A stretch of 64,000 nucleotides of DNA. It comes from Thereva unica. Its lineage: Eukaryota; Arthropoda; Insecta; Diptera; Therevidae. A program made the translations under genes and the position numbers. The number at the start of each line of letters is the position of its first letter. Within the stretch, counting starts at the first letter, position 1. Location of the stretch: positions 34,870,039 through 34,934,038 of the forward strand of contig OX465282.1 in the NCBI GenBank assembly GCA_949987705.1. Direction: 5' to 3'. Of this stretch, positions 10,700 to 21,521 are shown piece by piece. The notes beneath the pieces are model-generated. The model saw only the letters and a list, made by a program, of their open reading frames with translations, searched no databases and had not been told where the DNA came from.

Positions 10700-12533
10700 G
10701 TTGTCGCACAGTGCATGTAAAGTCATTATGACACAAGTACAAATGCTTTTACAATAATCATACTAAAAAGTAAATACACACACACGCAGTTCGGTTTTCG
10801 CACCCGACCGGGTCGGTCGCATCCTCTTGCGACTGGCCCCCAACTTCTAATATCAGTGATCAAATAACAGTGTCGAAGTTTACTGTTAATCTCAGTTTTA
10901 AATGAAAACCAACGTGGTTTTTCGACTAAATTTTTAGTATCTTTAAAAATAATCTATGTTTTAAATTCTGTTTCTCGAACAGCATCACGTGACTTTTTAC
11001 AAAACTAAAAATTAGTTTTTCAAAATCCAGTGAATTTTTTTATGTTCAAACTATGAACAAAACGTGTTTTATTCAATTTCAACAATCTCATGAGTATAAG
11101 TTAAAATTATCAGAGTGCTCTGTTAATTACCAATCAAAGGAACAGTATTAATTTCAATCAATGAACAGACTCAGGGATTTTCGAGATTTTTTAAGATAAT
11201 CTCAACGCAGCATGGCATTCATAAGGGACCGTTATTTCTTTAGCATTGATATATACACGTGGAAGTTTCTCAACCACTAGTTATTCAGAGTTACAAATCA
11301 CTAGAGCGATTTTCACCTTAAACTAGACACAACCCTACATCGTCGCAATATAAAGGAATCTATCTACTCTAATCAATTAACCAAAACTCAAAGATCATCG
11401 AGATTTTTACGTTAATCTCACAGCCGCAGAACAATCAAAAGTTCCTGACATCTCCATCATACATGTGTGAAAGTGGAATGTTCTCAACCATCCGTTAACT
11501 TAAGATCATACATACGTGCATCCAGTTAATATCACTTACTCCTAAGTATCAGTTTTCTATAAGGGGGAACAGACTGTTACTTATACCCTGTGACTGGTTG
11601 AGGAGGAACAACTAGCCACAGCAACTGAATGAACATGGATTGAGCCTGCTAAATATTAAAGAAGTATTTGAATCATGTTTGGTTAAGTTTTCATTCCACC
11701 TGATTAACATGGTCAGGCAGTCTGTCTTTGTTAAGGAGGCAGAAATCATCTTTGATCCTTGCCAAATGCTCCTGTCAGTTTTAATCTTGCGAAACCCTTT
11801 TACAACTTCTTACATATAGAAGAGCTAAACTTTATAAACATCAAGTGACATTAAATCAATACTCTAAGAACAATTAAAACTTTTAGTGTCACGAGTAATA
11901 CATTCATCACCGGACGAACCTAAATTACACACGAAAACTGCGCTACTCTATCATTTCCAATCATAGTTCCTTTCAGCTGCCATCTTGTGAAAACATCCAA
12001 GCAACCTCCTTTATATAGAAGAGCTAATACCTTATACTAATCAAGTGAATGCAATAAGCAGAAGGGCCAGTTCTGCCAGGACATCGATGAGGTTGCAGCT
12101 TGATGGGTTGCTGGTGTGACCTTTGGTTGGACTTTGACATTAAATGTCATGCGCCTACATCATCACCGGACATACTAAAAACATACAGAACACAGTGCTA
12201 TTCTATCAATCAGAATATATTAAATTTCACTATCATAGTTCCCACTTTTACCAACTTCTTACATATAGAAGAGCTAAAACTTTATAACAATCAAGTGTCA
12301 TTCAATGAAGTACCTTACAACAATTACTTAATCCAGTACCTACATATATGTCAAGTTGAGTCAGCTCACCAACTATGACTTTTACATCATATGTGACAAG
12401 TCTTTGAGCTAAAAAATTTTTAAACTAACAAAGAATCAATGGTTGATATGGTTGAAAAACCTTATACCAGTTATAAGCCTGGGGTTATACCATCACTTAG
12501 GTGATGGAAAGTTTAAAAATCAACAACAACAAC
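10700..12533. repeat. Non-coding spacer with diverged tandem repeats
   Basis: No gene. A motif reading ACTTCTTACATATAGAAGAG (or TTTATATAGAAGAGCTAA) followed by TTATA..AATCAAGTG recurs at about 11805, 12008 and 12254, each time with CATCACCGGA and ATCATAGTTCC in the same relative places. That gives a unit of roughly 200-240 bp present about three times. A second looser pair (GAGATTTTT…AATCTCA) occurs at 11180 and 11400. These are probably old satellite-like duplications. Confidence 0.6.
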
Positions 12534-12886
12534 CAAGGCCGTACCCAGGAAAAAATTTCGGGGGGGGGTTAAAACACCGGGGGGCTGGGATGTATGGAAC
12601 ACCCCCTAGTAAGGCGGTGGTCCAGGAAAATTGACAAAATTTAAGTGTAAAATGACGCATTTTTACGACGAGTTTAACTCTTAATTAACCAGAGTTTAGA
12701 GGCAAAAAACTATGGTTTGACTCGAGAATTTTGACTAAAAAATTTATTTATTTATTTATTAATTCGCCAAACAAGGCACACCTAAACTAGGCATAATAAT
12801 ACTTGGATTAAAACATAGTGTACAGTCTTTTATAATATAATATAATATTACTATAACTACTGATAGCTACTAAAAACCTACTATTG

Positions 12887-13554
12887 TCAAGGGGGTTGTG
12901 TTAGTAGGGATCTGAGTATTTTTTTATAGGATGCCTTGTTGAGGGAAGGGGAGAAAGAGGAGCTATGGCTATTAAAAACCATACAGCATCTGTTGACGGG
13001 CTCGTTCCTTGCGTAATCGGTGCGGTGTGGATATTCGCTAAGTAGTTTAGTGTGTCGTGTGTGTCGGACTACATCATTCAATTTGATTCTGTCCGACAGA
13101 AACTGCACTTTAAGCTTTCCACTTAGGACGTCAAAGGCAACGCAAGATATGAGCAGTTTCCTCCTGCTAGACAACGGCATGAGATCAAGCACTTTGAGCC
13201 TGTCCAAGTAGTGCGGCAGGGTTTGGTAGTCATGGGGGTTGTGTAAATGTCTCAGGGCAAAAAGAAGAAATCTCTTTTGAATGAATTCGATCCTACTACT
13301 GCTCACTTGGAATATAGGATCCCAGATAGGACACGCATAATACAGGATTGGGCGGACTAAAGAACAGAAGAGTGTTTTGTGACCCATACATTACCAAATT
13401 CTTTGGCTCTCCTTTTAATGAAACCAAGAAGTTTGTTGGCTCTGGCAGTTATATTATCGTAGTGCAGGTTGAAATTGAGTTTTTTGTCTAGGACGACGCC
13501 TAGATCTACGATATGATCAACCTGATTCAACATTATGCCATTGAGATAATAGTT
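12887..13554 (-). pseudogene. C-terminal domain of the CR1-group fragment
   Basis: After the MITE the minus strand continues NQVDHIVDLGVVLDKKLNF, LLGFIKRRAKEF, then LVRPILYYACPIWDP and SSRIEFIQKRFLLFALR, the conserved region after the RT thumb in CR1-type LINEs. It ends SYKKILRSLLTQPP near 12890. One frameshift lies at about 13385. Removing the MITE joins NHNYYLNGIML across the junction, which supports the boundaries. Confidence 0.82.
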
Positions 13555-14367
13555 GAGGAGTGGGCGAACAAAACGGCACATGTCCATGGTTGGTCGTTTT
13601 CAGTGTTTTGACGGAATCGTGTTCATTACACTAAACTGCAACTAATTTCAATCTCAGACACTTCAAAAATCACTTTCATGTAATATTTTTTTGTTAGCAA
13701 AGTAACGGTTTCCCTGCAGAAAGGCATATGTCCTACGAATATTCATATTTTTTAACCATTCGTTAATGTGGATTTTCAAAAGGGCACGTATTTCATACAA
13801 AAAAGTTTTTAATCAACAATGGAAGTTCATTGCACCTCACCTGGGGCTCTAATTACATCGATTTGTATGTGCATCATAAAATGCACTAAAAATGCACTAA
13901 AATTTACCTCAATTTTGCCTCCCACGGCTCCAAAACAAGCCGTAGGGGGCACTATGACCCCTTAAAATTTGCGTAACAGTCCCTACTATTAGGAAAAAAT
14001 ACCAGAAAAATCCCCCCTTGCCTCTAAGGGGGCCAGGGAGCTCCCCAAAAGGCTAAAAACAAAAAAAAACATGTCCAGTTGGGTTCCTGCAAAAGGACAC
14101 ATGTCCATACAAGAGTTTAACAAAACGGGACATGTCCCAGTTGTGTCCCTGCAAAAGGGCACATGTCCATTTTTGTTTTAATTTTTTCTCTTAAAGTATT
14201 AAACATATTTAAAAATTTTTTTTTCCGTCTGAATGAGTTCAAATAGTAGCACAACCTACCATACTCAAAAATAGTTAATGTGATCAGTTCAGAGGCAGAA
14301 ACAGTTTTTTGCGATTTCTGAACAATTTGCAAAACTGGACATGTGCCGTTTTGTTCGCCCACTCCTC
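13555..14367. mobile_element. 813-bp MITE with 32-bp perfect inverted ends
   Basis: Left end GAGGAGTGGGCGAACAAAAC and the right end is its exact inverse over 32 bp. AGTT flanks both sides (13551-13554, 14368-14371), a 4-bp target duplication; excision restores the LINE frame. The subterminal DNA is rich in repeated boxes of the type GGACATGTCC/GGACACATGTCCA (14070-14170), possible transposase sites. The superfamily is unclear (4-bp duplications occur in Sola and Chapaev, among others). No ORF. Confidence 0.82.
13836..14066 (-). repeat. 230-bp repeat, inverted copy of 17428-17633
   Basis: Contains TGCATCATAAAATGCACTA, AACAGTCCCTACTATTAGGA and a CCCCTTGCCTCTAAGGGGGC stretch. The same order occurs on the opposite strand at 17428-17633. 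It lies inside the 813-bp MITE, so it is either part of that family or a further insertion. Confidence 0.75.
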
Positions 14368-14377
14368 AGTTATGGTT

Positions 14378-15300
14378 CTATGCGTTTTTTAAGCGGGAGA
14401 AGGTAACTGCATGATATTTGCTGGTGTTAAGTTGCAGTTTGTTCATGGTGCACCAGTCGTGTAGGGCATTGAGCTTTGTCTGCAAGAAGGAAGCATCAGT
14501 TTGGGTCTCAATGACACTATAAATTTTGAGTTCATCCGCGTAAAAGAGATGTGGAATATTTGCTAATTTATCGGAAAGATCGGAGATGAAAATATTGAAG
14601 AGAAGGGGGCCGAGATGACTACCCTGAGGAACGCCAGAGGTTACTTCGATCTCATTAGATAGAAATCCTTGGAATCTGATAACCTGTGTTCTTCCGTTCA
14701 GATATGATTTTAACCATTCCAGGGCAGAACCTGATATACCAAACTTTAATAGTTTTGCGATTAGGATAGCGTGGTCCATTCGATCGAAGGCCTTGCTTAA
14801 ATCAGTGTACACAGCATCCAATTGATGACCGCTCTCCATATCGCATAGCAATTCGGAAATAAGGACCATAGGGTTAGAAGTTGTTGAAAGTCCTTTCCGA
14901 AACCCATGTTGTTATTCGTTTAGGTATGGATAGATAAGAGGAGCAATCCTGTCATAAACAAGTTTTTCAAAAAGCTTAGGAATTGATGATAAAATGGCAA
15001 TGCCCCTATAGTTGTCTACCGAGTGCTTGTCACCGAATTTATAGATTGGCGTTAGGTAGGATTTCTTCCACAGCTTGGGAAACTTTCCTAACGATAAAGA
15101 TTTGTTGAAGATGAGATAAAGAGGAAATGCGATGTGTTGTGAGCAGCACTGCAGGGAAATAGGAGGGAGATTGTCGGGACCATTACCTTTTTTGATATCA
15201 AGATTGTTCAAGAATGTTAACGTAATCAAAGAATTTTTTAGGATCACTTATGATACTATCACCAACAGAATTAATATACGCAGAGTAGGCCTGGCGAGAC
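14378..15300 (-). pseudogene. Reverse transcriptase of the CR1-group fragment
   Basis: Minus-strand frames read KKGNGPDNLPPISL, NYRGIAILSSIPKLFEKL and, after a stop near 14905, DAVYTDLSKAFDRMDHAI (catalytic aspartate), GVPQGSHLGPLLFNIFISDL and LFYADELKIY, where the usual YADD has become YADE. These are palm motifs of LINE RT. The changed second aspartate alone would abolish polymerisation. A frame break and a stop separate the two frames; coding sense ends at the MITE boundary. Confidence 0.85.
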
Positions 15301-15644
15301 CTGTTGGCCAGGCCAGTTGCCAGTTCAATTCATAAACACCATTAATTAATTAAATTATGAAATACTTTACTTACAGATAGCAAAATATCAAGAAAATATC
15401 ATCTCTTTAATTCAGGAAAACTTGTGTTTGAAAATACTTATTTCTGGAAAATTTCGGGGGGGGGGGGTTTCAACCCCTCTGACCCCCCTCTGGGTACGGC
15501 CTTGACAACAACAATAAATACACACACATGTATTTATTTCATAATCACTTGAACATCATAATCAATTTTATATTTTTTGTTTTTAAAAGAATGGATTTAG
15601 GTAAGAATTTTGGAAAAATCTTGCTGAAGTGTTGCTCTGGGTCT

Positions 15645-15749
15645 TGTTCTTTTTCTTGCAAGCATAACTAAGTCTTGTTCTTGTTCGTGGTTTTGCTAAA
15701 TGCGAACAATACATGACTGCAAAAACAAGACCTTTTTTGCTCATCACTA
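15645..15749. mobile_element. Partial hAT-type MITE (right end of the composite)
   Basis: Matches the right half of 10512-10699 (GCATAACTAAGTCTTGTTCT, then AAACAAGACC, then TTTGCTCATCACTA). The left half, including the other terminus, is not seen. Confidence 0.7.
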
Positions 15750-17080
15750 ATGAAGCTTGAATCGGCTCTCTACAATCCTGGCAGGATGCCATCTTTTTCA
15801 TCTGCTTTACCATTGGCCATAGCATGAATAGCGATTACTATTTCCGTCTTGGATGGTGCCCGGGTGATGACATTCCTGAGGTTCCTGTGCAAGTGAACCA
15901 TTAAGGACGGTGAACAAGTGATCTCTCCATCTTTGGAGCTGCTCCTCGTCGCTGAACAGCAGCCTTCCATCCGCACTCTTAACAGCATGTTTTTTAGTAG
16001 AGTGCTTTCCCGAGAGCTGTTTAGTGATTTGGTACAACACCTTACTGTTGCGTGTGTTTGCCACGTTTTCCGTTTTTTCTGAGAGCTCATTTATCTGCTG
16101 CCTTTTATCACGCCGGACACTTTTCTTTACCTTCCGATGTAATTGGGAGTATTCCCGTTCAAGTTGGTAACGTCTTTCCGGGTCGCTTGTACAGTTCACG
16201 TTATTTTTTAGGGTCCTCCTGCGTTGTATTTTTTGCCAGGTTGTGTCCGATATCCAGTGTTTCTGGATGCTCGTTTCCGCAGCCGTCAATATAGCGCCCT
16301 TTGTTCTACTCCACAGCTCTTCAATATTTGTGTCGTCAGAAACTGTTTGCTAGTTTAATATTTCTTGTAGGTTTCCAGCAAATTCTCGCTTTTTAACGCT
16401 CTCCCGCAGAAGGTGTACGTTAAACCGTCCACGGGGTCTATCATAATGTTGCACGGTTCTGATTGCGGCGATTTTAAGGCGAATAGTTGCTACAACCAAA
16501 TGGTGGCCGCATCCAGTGTCTGGTCCGCTGAAACTCCTGACATCCTCAAGAATAGTTTTCCATCTTCGACTGACCGCCACGGGATCTATCTGATTTCTCG
16601 TTCTACCATCGGGCGATACGCAGCTCTCTTTCTGTATCTTCTTGTGACAAAACTAAGTTCCACCACCAGTTGGTGGGAACTACAAAAGTCAAGGAGAAGC
16701 TCACCATTGTTAGTCGTAACTTGTCTTAGGCCTTGGTTTCCAATTGTGTGTTCAAGGCCGGTGTTGTCACGGCCGATCTGTGCGTTTTAGTCACCCATTA
16801 ATACAATGATGTCTCCCCTTGGAGTAGAGCGAAAAACCTCATTCAGTTGCATATAAAACTCGTCCTTGATGTCATCTTCTGCGTCTTCAGTTGAAGCATA
16901 GAATTGGACTACCGCACAGTGGGGGAAAAGCCCGAAATCCTGGCCAAAAGTCTAATTATGAACTTTTGATTTGAAGTCTATGGTTGGTAGGGATCGTTTA
17001 GGGACTAACCTTTCTACACAAAACCAATAGGCCGAGCCCCCTGCTACTTGTGGTTGTCGAAATATTTCAGTCTCAAGTTG
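15750..17080 (-). pseudogene. RTE-like LINE endonuclease and linker (copy A)
   Basis: The minus strand from 17080 reads part of an apurinic-type endonuclease: VVQFYASTEDAEDDIKDEF, IVLMGD, and near 16500 RSFSGPDTGCGHHLVVATI (the terminal D-H pair of the fold). It continues through a basic linker (STKKHAVKSADGRLL, EEQLQRWRDH) to the start of RT (TRAPSKTEIVIAIHAMANGKA). This matches copy B where they overlap (55620-55920). Frame breaks at about 16330 and 15810 make it a pseudogene. Sequence at 16920-16980 looks rearranged. Confidence 0.78.
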
Positions 17081-17427
17081 ACCTCCGACGTTTACATTTG
17101 TATAACTTGAAAGTTTTCATCAAAAAAGAAAGTCGAAAAAATGGATGCGGTTCCTGGAGGTATGTAGAATATAACGAATATTTTACTTTTCCAAAAAAAA
17201 ACGTTGCTCTGTTTGTTTATTACATATAATTATACATCGAAAAAGTGACTACTGGTTTGAAATAAAGTTGATGTATGTATACCAAAAGTACCAAATCCCG
17301 CTGAATCCCGCGTTCATTCTGCGATGAGCTTGAAGTATAAACTATTATGAACTCATTGTGCAAAAATCAGCTCCTAATTTTGCCTAGCCTTGATGTGAGG
17401 TATTTTTTCACATAGCGCGTTTTCTTG

Positions 17428-17633
17428 TTTTTTAGCCTTTTGGGGAGCTCCCTGGCCCCCTTAGAGGCAAGGTGGGATTTTTCTGGTATTTTTTCCTAAT
17501 AGTAGGGACTGTTACGCAAGGGTAAGGGTATTTTAAGAGAGCCCCCTACGATTTTTTTTGAGGCCGTGGGAGGCAAAAGTAAGGTAAATTTTAGTGCATT
17601 TTATGATGCACCTATAAATCGATGTGAACTATG
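17428..17633 (+). repeat. 230-bp repeat, copy 2 (inverted to 13836-14066)
   Basis: Reads AGCCTTTTGGGGAGCTCCCT, GGGACTGTTACGCAAG and AGTGCATTTTATGATGCACC in the order expected for the inverse of the first copy, with scattered substitutions. Confidence 0.75.
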
Positions 17634-17639
17634 TGATGC

Positions 17640-18150
17640 GCCATTTTTTTACAATAATTTGGATTTCGGATTCGTAATCAGCGACCTTGAAAATCCGCAC
17701 ATACCAATTTTTGTCAAGGTTTGACACCTTTTTAACATCCATGTCCGCCATATTGGATCGGCCATTTTGTTTACAATAATTTGGCTTTCGGATTCGTAAT
17801 CAGCGACCTTCAAACCCCTGTATGCCAATTTGTATTGCCATCAGAGGTGTGTGTGTGCGAACGTATGTGATCATTTTCTCCGGCACGATAATGCGCTAAC
17901 TATAAAAGATATCGACTTAGTTGAGGTGCCGTTCGAAGAGTATTAACCAAAATATGATCTGAAAAAATTTTCATAAAATTCGGTTGATCCGTTTTTTTTT
18001 GTTTACACGACGTTTATGATTTTTGTGCCTGCACGATACCGCCCAAACTAAAAACTATATCGACTTCATTGAGGTGCCGAAAAAAAAAATATTAACGAAG
18101 ACATGCTCTGAAAAATATTTCATAATATTCGGTCAGGCCTTTTTTGCTTA
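17640..18150. repeat. Two pairs of diverged tandem repeats
   Basis: Pair one has a period of 121 bp: CGGATTCGTAATCAGCGACC recurs in units starting 17640 and 17761. Pair two has a period of about 140 bp: ATATCGACTT..TTGAGGTGCC with GCACGATA upstream and AATATTCGGT/AAATTCGGTTGATCCG downstream, in units from about 17873 and 18011. No coding sense. Confidence 0.7.
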
Positions 18151-21036
18151 AATAGAAAAACTTCGGCTAATTGTCAGAAAGGCCTTAAATTGACAAGTTT
18201 TGCTAATATCTAATAAACTCAATGGAATGAGACCCGTTCTAAACGAAGTGATCTTTTTTGGGGCCTTCGAAGAAAACATCACTTGTCAAAATCCGACAAC
18301 CTTTAAAAATGGTGCAAAACCTTCGTTACCCTTTACAAACAGCGCGAATTTTTCAAACCTTGGATTAGCACTTTTTGACGGGGATTTGTTTTCTACGCGT
18401 GATACAGTTTCAGAAAATTGCGGTTCATCCCGGGATTTCCAGTAGTTACCGCCAAATTTGTTCTTTTTGGTCAAGTCTGACAAGTACTTAACAGTTACAG
18501 TTTTGCTAATATCTCCGGAAAGCTTTGGAATTTCCAAATGAAGTCATTCGCTTCTCAGTTTGTCAATGGCGCTTCAGCCCGCTCAATACGAATTTGAACA
18601 CCCGCTTAGTGCAGCGAACGAAATACGGAGGAAATGTTTGTTTGCTAACGTTCAGTAAAAACAAATTCTCTAGAAAAATCTTGTGGGTTTACTACTATTA
18701 TCGTTATTTGAACTAGCTTCTCTCGGGATTGCTTTTTCTAATACTAGCCAATTTTCCACTAGTGCTAAACGTATAACTATTTTGTAAGAAGTCAGATTAT
18801 TCCATCTTCGTTCATCTTACTGGGAAGTTAATCGTGTGGACCGAAGGGGTCAAACCCACATCCCAACTAGTTTTTGAATTTGTTCGGGTACATCTGACAA
18901 TGTTAAAACCAAGTTTGTGGGGTCGCAGTGTGTTGGGAAAAGCCACCATCTTGAAAAAGAGGGAGAGGTAGTTTATAATAACTAACTAGTTTCCATGCAA
19001 TGATAGCCGAAAATGATCACTAGCAAGGTGTTGGAGAATAAAAGTATCTACAAAATGAGCCCTCAACGAAGTCTGTAAGTTGATTTGGCTCAAAGTTATG
19101 GCCGGTTCAACCTTGATCATGTGGTTGGGGTTGAATGCAGTTTTTTGCGATTAACTCCTACGATATTAATTTGTGTGGGTTAATGCCGATACCAAACATA
19201 AAGTGCTAGTAACTACCTTTAGAATGAGCCCTTGGTCGTAATTCTCGCTTGTATAGTTTGCGAGTAATCTAACGCCAAAGTTCGTACTGCACGTGCCTGA
19301 AATAACTGATAACGTCATTTTTTTTTGAATATCTCGTTAACGGTTGCTCATTTGATAATGTAGTAAACAGCAGAAATACTGGCATTAAAATATCTTTCAA
19401 ATGGGCTATTGACCGAAACTCTATGTCGTTTCATGTCCGCGACATAGCGGGTGAAAAGTCAACCGCGAAGGTTGCGACACTTCTCGACGAATAACTCGCT
19501 TTCAGCCAATTTAGCGTGTCGGATGAATTAGAATTTTGCCCCGAATGTTCGGTTCGGAGCGTTTTTGACCGAATATTCGGCCGAATATACGTATTCGATC
19601 GAACCTATATTCGGCACATCTCTAATTTGTAGGGACACTCACTTTTTGAATTTTCTTTTTGAATCTTCTTTTCGGTTATTTTCTTTTCTTGCCAATTTTT
19701 TTTATTATTAAAGCATTATTTTTTATATTTTGTTAATATTATTTGTGTTTTATTTGGTAGTATGGTATATTCATTTTATCTCTGTCACCCAATTAATATT
19801 TTGTTTGTACGGCTGTAAGAATTATGTTCTTTTGTACAATGTTAAATAAATTATTATTATTATTAAATCGAACCTAGGACTCTTCTAGGGCATTCATTTT
19901 CACCGACCTATTTTTCCCCATTTCTGGTTTTACTTATATTTCTTTTGTTGTATTTATTTCTATAAAACAAGAATTTTCGTCTACATTAGCATTTATTTCT
20001 CCGAGAATGCTATATGTTCGCATTCAACCCCGTTGGAACCCTTCTATTCATATTCGTTTAAATATAATAATTTGTATGTAATATTGCTCATCATACATTT
20101 CGAGTTCAAACGGAGCTCAGCATGCACCGTTCTTAGTACATTTAGCTATTAAGCGCATTAATGTACTCAATTCCATTTTCAAGCTCTGTGAAACCTCCAA
20201 AATGGCATACAAACAACAAACTCACTTTAGTTAAACCAATCAACGCATAAATAAAGCTAGCACTGGAATTCGCTAAATATAGTAAACACGTAAACATTTC
20301 CTTTCTGAGGCTAAATTAATTAAAATTCCATGCACTGTAATTCCCCAATTCAATTCTAGCGCAATTCATAGCAGGTTTACAACAACAGGATTATCCTTAC
20401 CTTGGTCCACATTTTGACTTCACTTCAACATGACTTACGAGCAAATATAGCACATCTCAGGTAAATGATTTTTCTCCGTTCTAGGAAATGTATCCTGATT
20501 GTTCCTTGGAGCGTAAGGACTTAACAAACGGAGTACTTTCGTGCAGTAACTTCGCAATTTGATGAATGACTACCTTGCATTTACGTTTTCCGAGAAGTCA
20601 TCGGATAATATTATTTGTAAGATGATATACTTAAAGCAATTCTCTTACAAAAACTTTGAAAATTATTTCAAATCACAAAATTTTGTCTCGGCGAAATTCT
20701 AGATTCCGTCGAAAGGGACTTATGATGAAATATAAGACCAGGTAAAAGCATCATTTGATTGCTATGAAAGATTCCAGAATTCTCCCTTTAACTTTTTATT
20801 ATACAAGGCAGAAGCCTGTACACAATTTTCCCGCCTGAACCCTGATGAACTCTGTGTTTAAGGTTTTGGACCGGCTCTACATGTTCAACTCTTCGCTCAA
20901 CTTCAATTGCATGCAATTGTGAAGGGGCTAAGATTATCCCTTTCGCAAGTTGCATGCGAACTAGCGACTTTTGGAAAAGGTGTGATTAAAATTTCAAGTA
21001 TCGATGAATATGGGTGTGCGTTGGACGATGGACTGA
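18151..21036. other. Spacer with isolated transposon ends
   Basis: No gene recognised. 19555-19625 is built of CGAATATTCGG-type motifs and ends ATTCGGCACATCTCTA, the inverse of a TAGAGATGTGCCGAAT hAT-type terminus; the partner end was not found. 19690-19864 is AT-rich and ends AAATAAATTATTATTATTATT, which looks like the 3' tail of a LINE on the plus strand. The remainder (18150-19550, 19900-21036) carries only short frames without motifs. Confidence 0.5.
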
Positions 21037-21038
21037 TA

Positions 21039-21266
21039 CAGTGCACGAAATTAATTTGAAGACACCTACTTCTCCCAACTTTGAAGTTCCGTTATGAAAA
21101 ACCAAGCATTTATATGAGTTACCAAGAATATCAAAATTTAGGGAATTTTGTGAAGTCTTGGTATCAAAAACTTCCCGTTTTTCATGAAATTCTAGAAGGA
21201 GAACGGTAAGTTTAAGCGAACTTCCAAATTCATGCCTTGAAAATGCGAAATTAATTTGAAGACACT
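21039..21266 (+). mobile_element. Solo Tc1-type terminal inverted repeat with two direct repeats
   Basis: TA followed by CAGTGCACGAAATTAATTTG, then about 200 bp later a second GCGAAATTAATTTGAAGACAC. This IR/DR layout (two transposase sites in one long end) matches, inverted, the right end of the broken Tc1 element at 36451-36684. Only this end is present here. Confidence 0.75.
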
Positions 21267-21521
21267 TCAAATTACGCCCATTCTTCTGAAAAAATTGGGG
21301 GCGCACCGCGCAAATTTTGGACCCCGGTGTACGAATTTGAGTGATTTAAAGTTCGATCGAGTCAAAGTTTCATTGTTGAAGTGTTTTTTATATGAATAAA
21401 ATTTTTGTGTTGAGCCTAGGTGATCCTTTTATTTTTTTTTCCTTTTTCCTTTATTGTAACAATATAATTACATATTTATGACAGATGGACGTTTCAACAT
21501 TAAACATTGATGTCATCATCA

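Larger units (their letters stand above)
12742..15305 (-). mobile_element. CR1-group LINE fragment, 5' truncated
   Basis: A minus-strand LINE 3' portion ending in an (AAAT)n tail (12742-12760 on the plus strand as TTTA repeats). It covers the RT linker, RT and C-terminal region, and begins abruptly near 15305, as usual for 5'-truncated LINE copies. It is split at 13555-14367 by a MITE. The GVPQGSHLGPLLF signature and the tail type resemble the element at 38.0-43.9 kb; the two are related but different families. Confidence 0.82.
12534..15504. mobile_element. hAT-type element, 2.97 kb, with captured LINE
   Basis: Ends CAAGGCCGTACCCAG (12534) and its inverse CTGGGTACGGCCTTG (15504), each followed inward by a poly-G/AAATTT block. 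The flanks are a perfect 8-bp duplication, ACAACAAC (12526-12533 and 15505-15512), as expected for hAT. Its own sequence is only about 200 bp at each side; the centre is a LINE fragment inserted later. No transposase. Confidence 0.85.
10512..15749. mobile_element. Composite 5.2-kb block with hAT-type ends
   Basis: Left end TAGTGATGAGCAAA, right end TTTGCTCATCACTA, flanked by ATGAGGCT (10504-10511) and ATGAAGCT (15750-15757), an 8-bp duplication with one change. Joining the flanks restores the LINE reading seen in copy B (…TATGAGGCTTGAATCG…). The left 188 bp is by itself a complete MITE and the right about 105-150 bp is a partial copy of it. The whole block therefore looks like two related MITE ends that moved together with what lay between them. 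No transposase was found inside. Confidence 0.75.
9015..17080 (-). mobile_element. RTE-like LINE copy A, split by two insertions
   Basis: A minus-strand non-LTR retrotransposon whose pieces lie at 9015-9483, 10210-10511 and 15750 to about 17080 in consistent 3' to 5' order. They match, piece by piece, the better preserved copy at 53655-55920 (the stretches around 10400-10510 and 15760-16060 read almost the same as 55470-55610 and 55620-55920). Part of the RT palm is missing, with a deletion junction near 10370. The C-terminal motif set (RRKWNWVGHTLRR in the better copy) and the endonuclease are of the kind often annotated as craniofacial-development-protein-2-like; RTE clade is my inference. 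Confidence 0.8.

Noticed and set aside
13357..13587. A separate 76-codon gene starting at 13587
   Set aside because: Its first residues are the translated end of the MITE; the rest is the LINE post-RT domain.
10512..15749. A single autonomous hAT element with its own transposase
   Set aside because: No hAT transposase motif in any frame; the interior is satellite-like DNA plus another complete hAT with its own target duplication.
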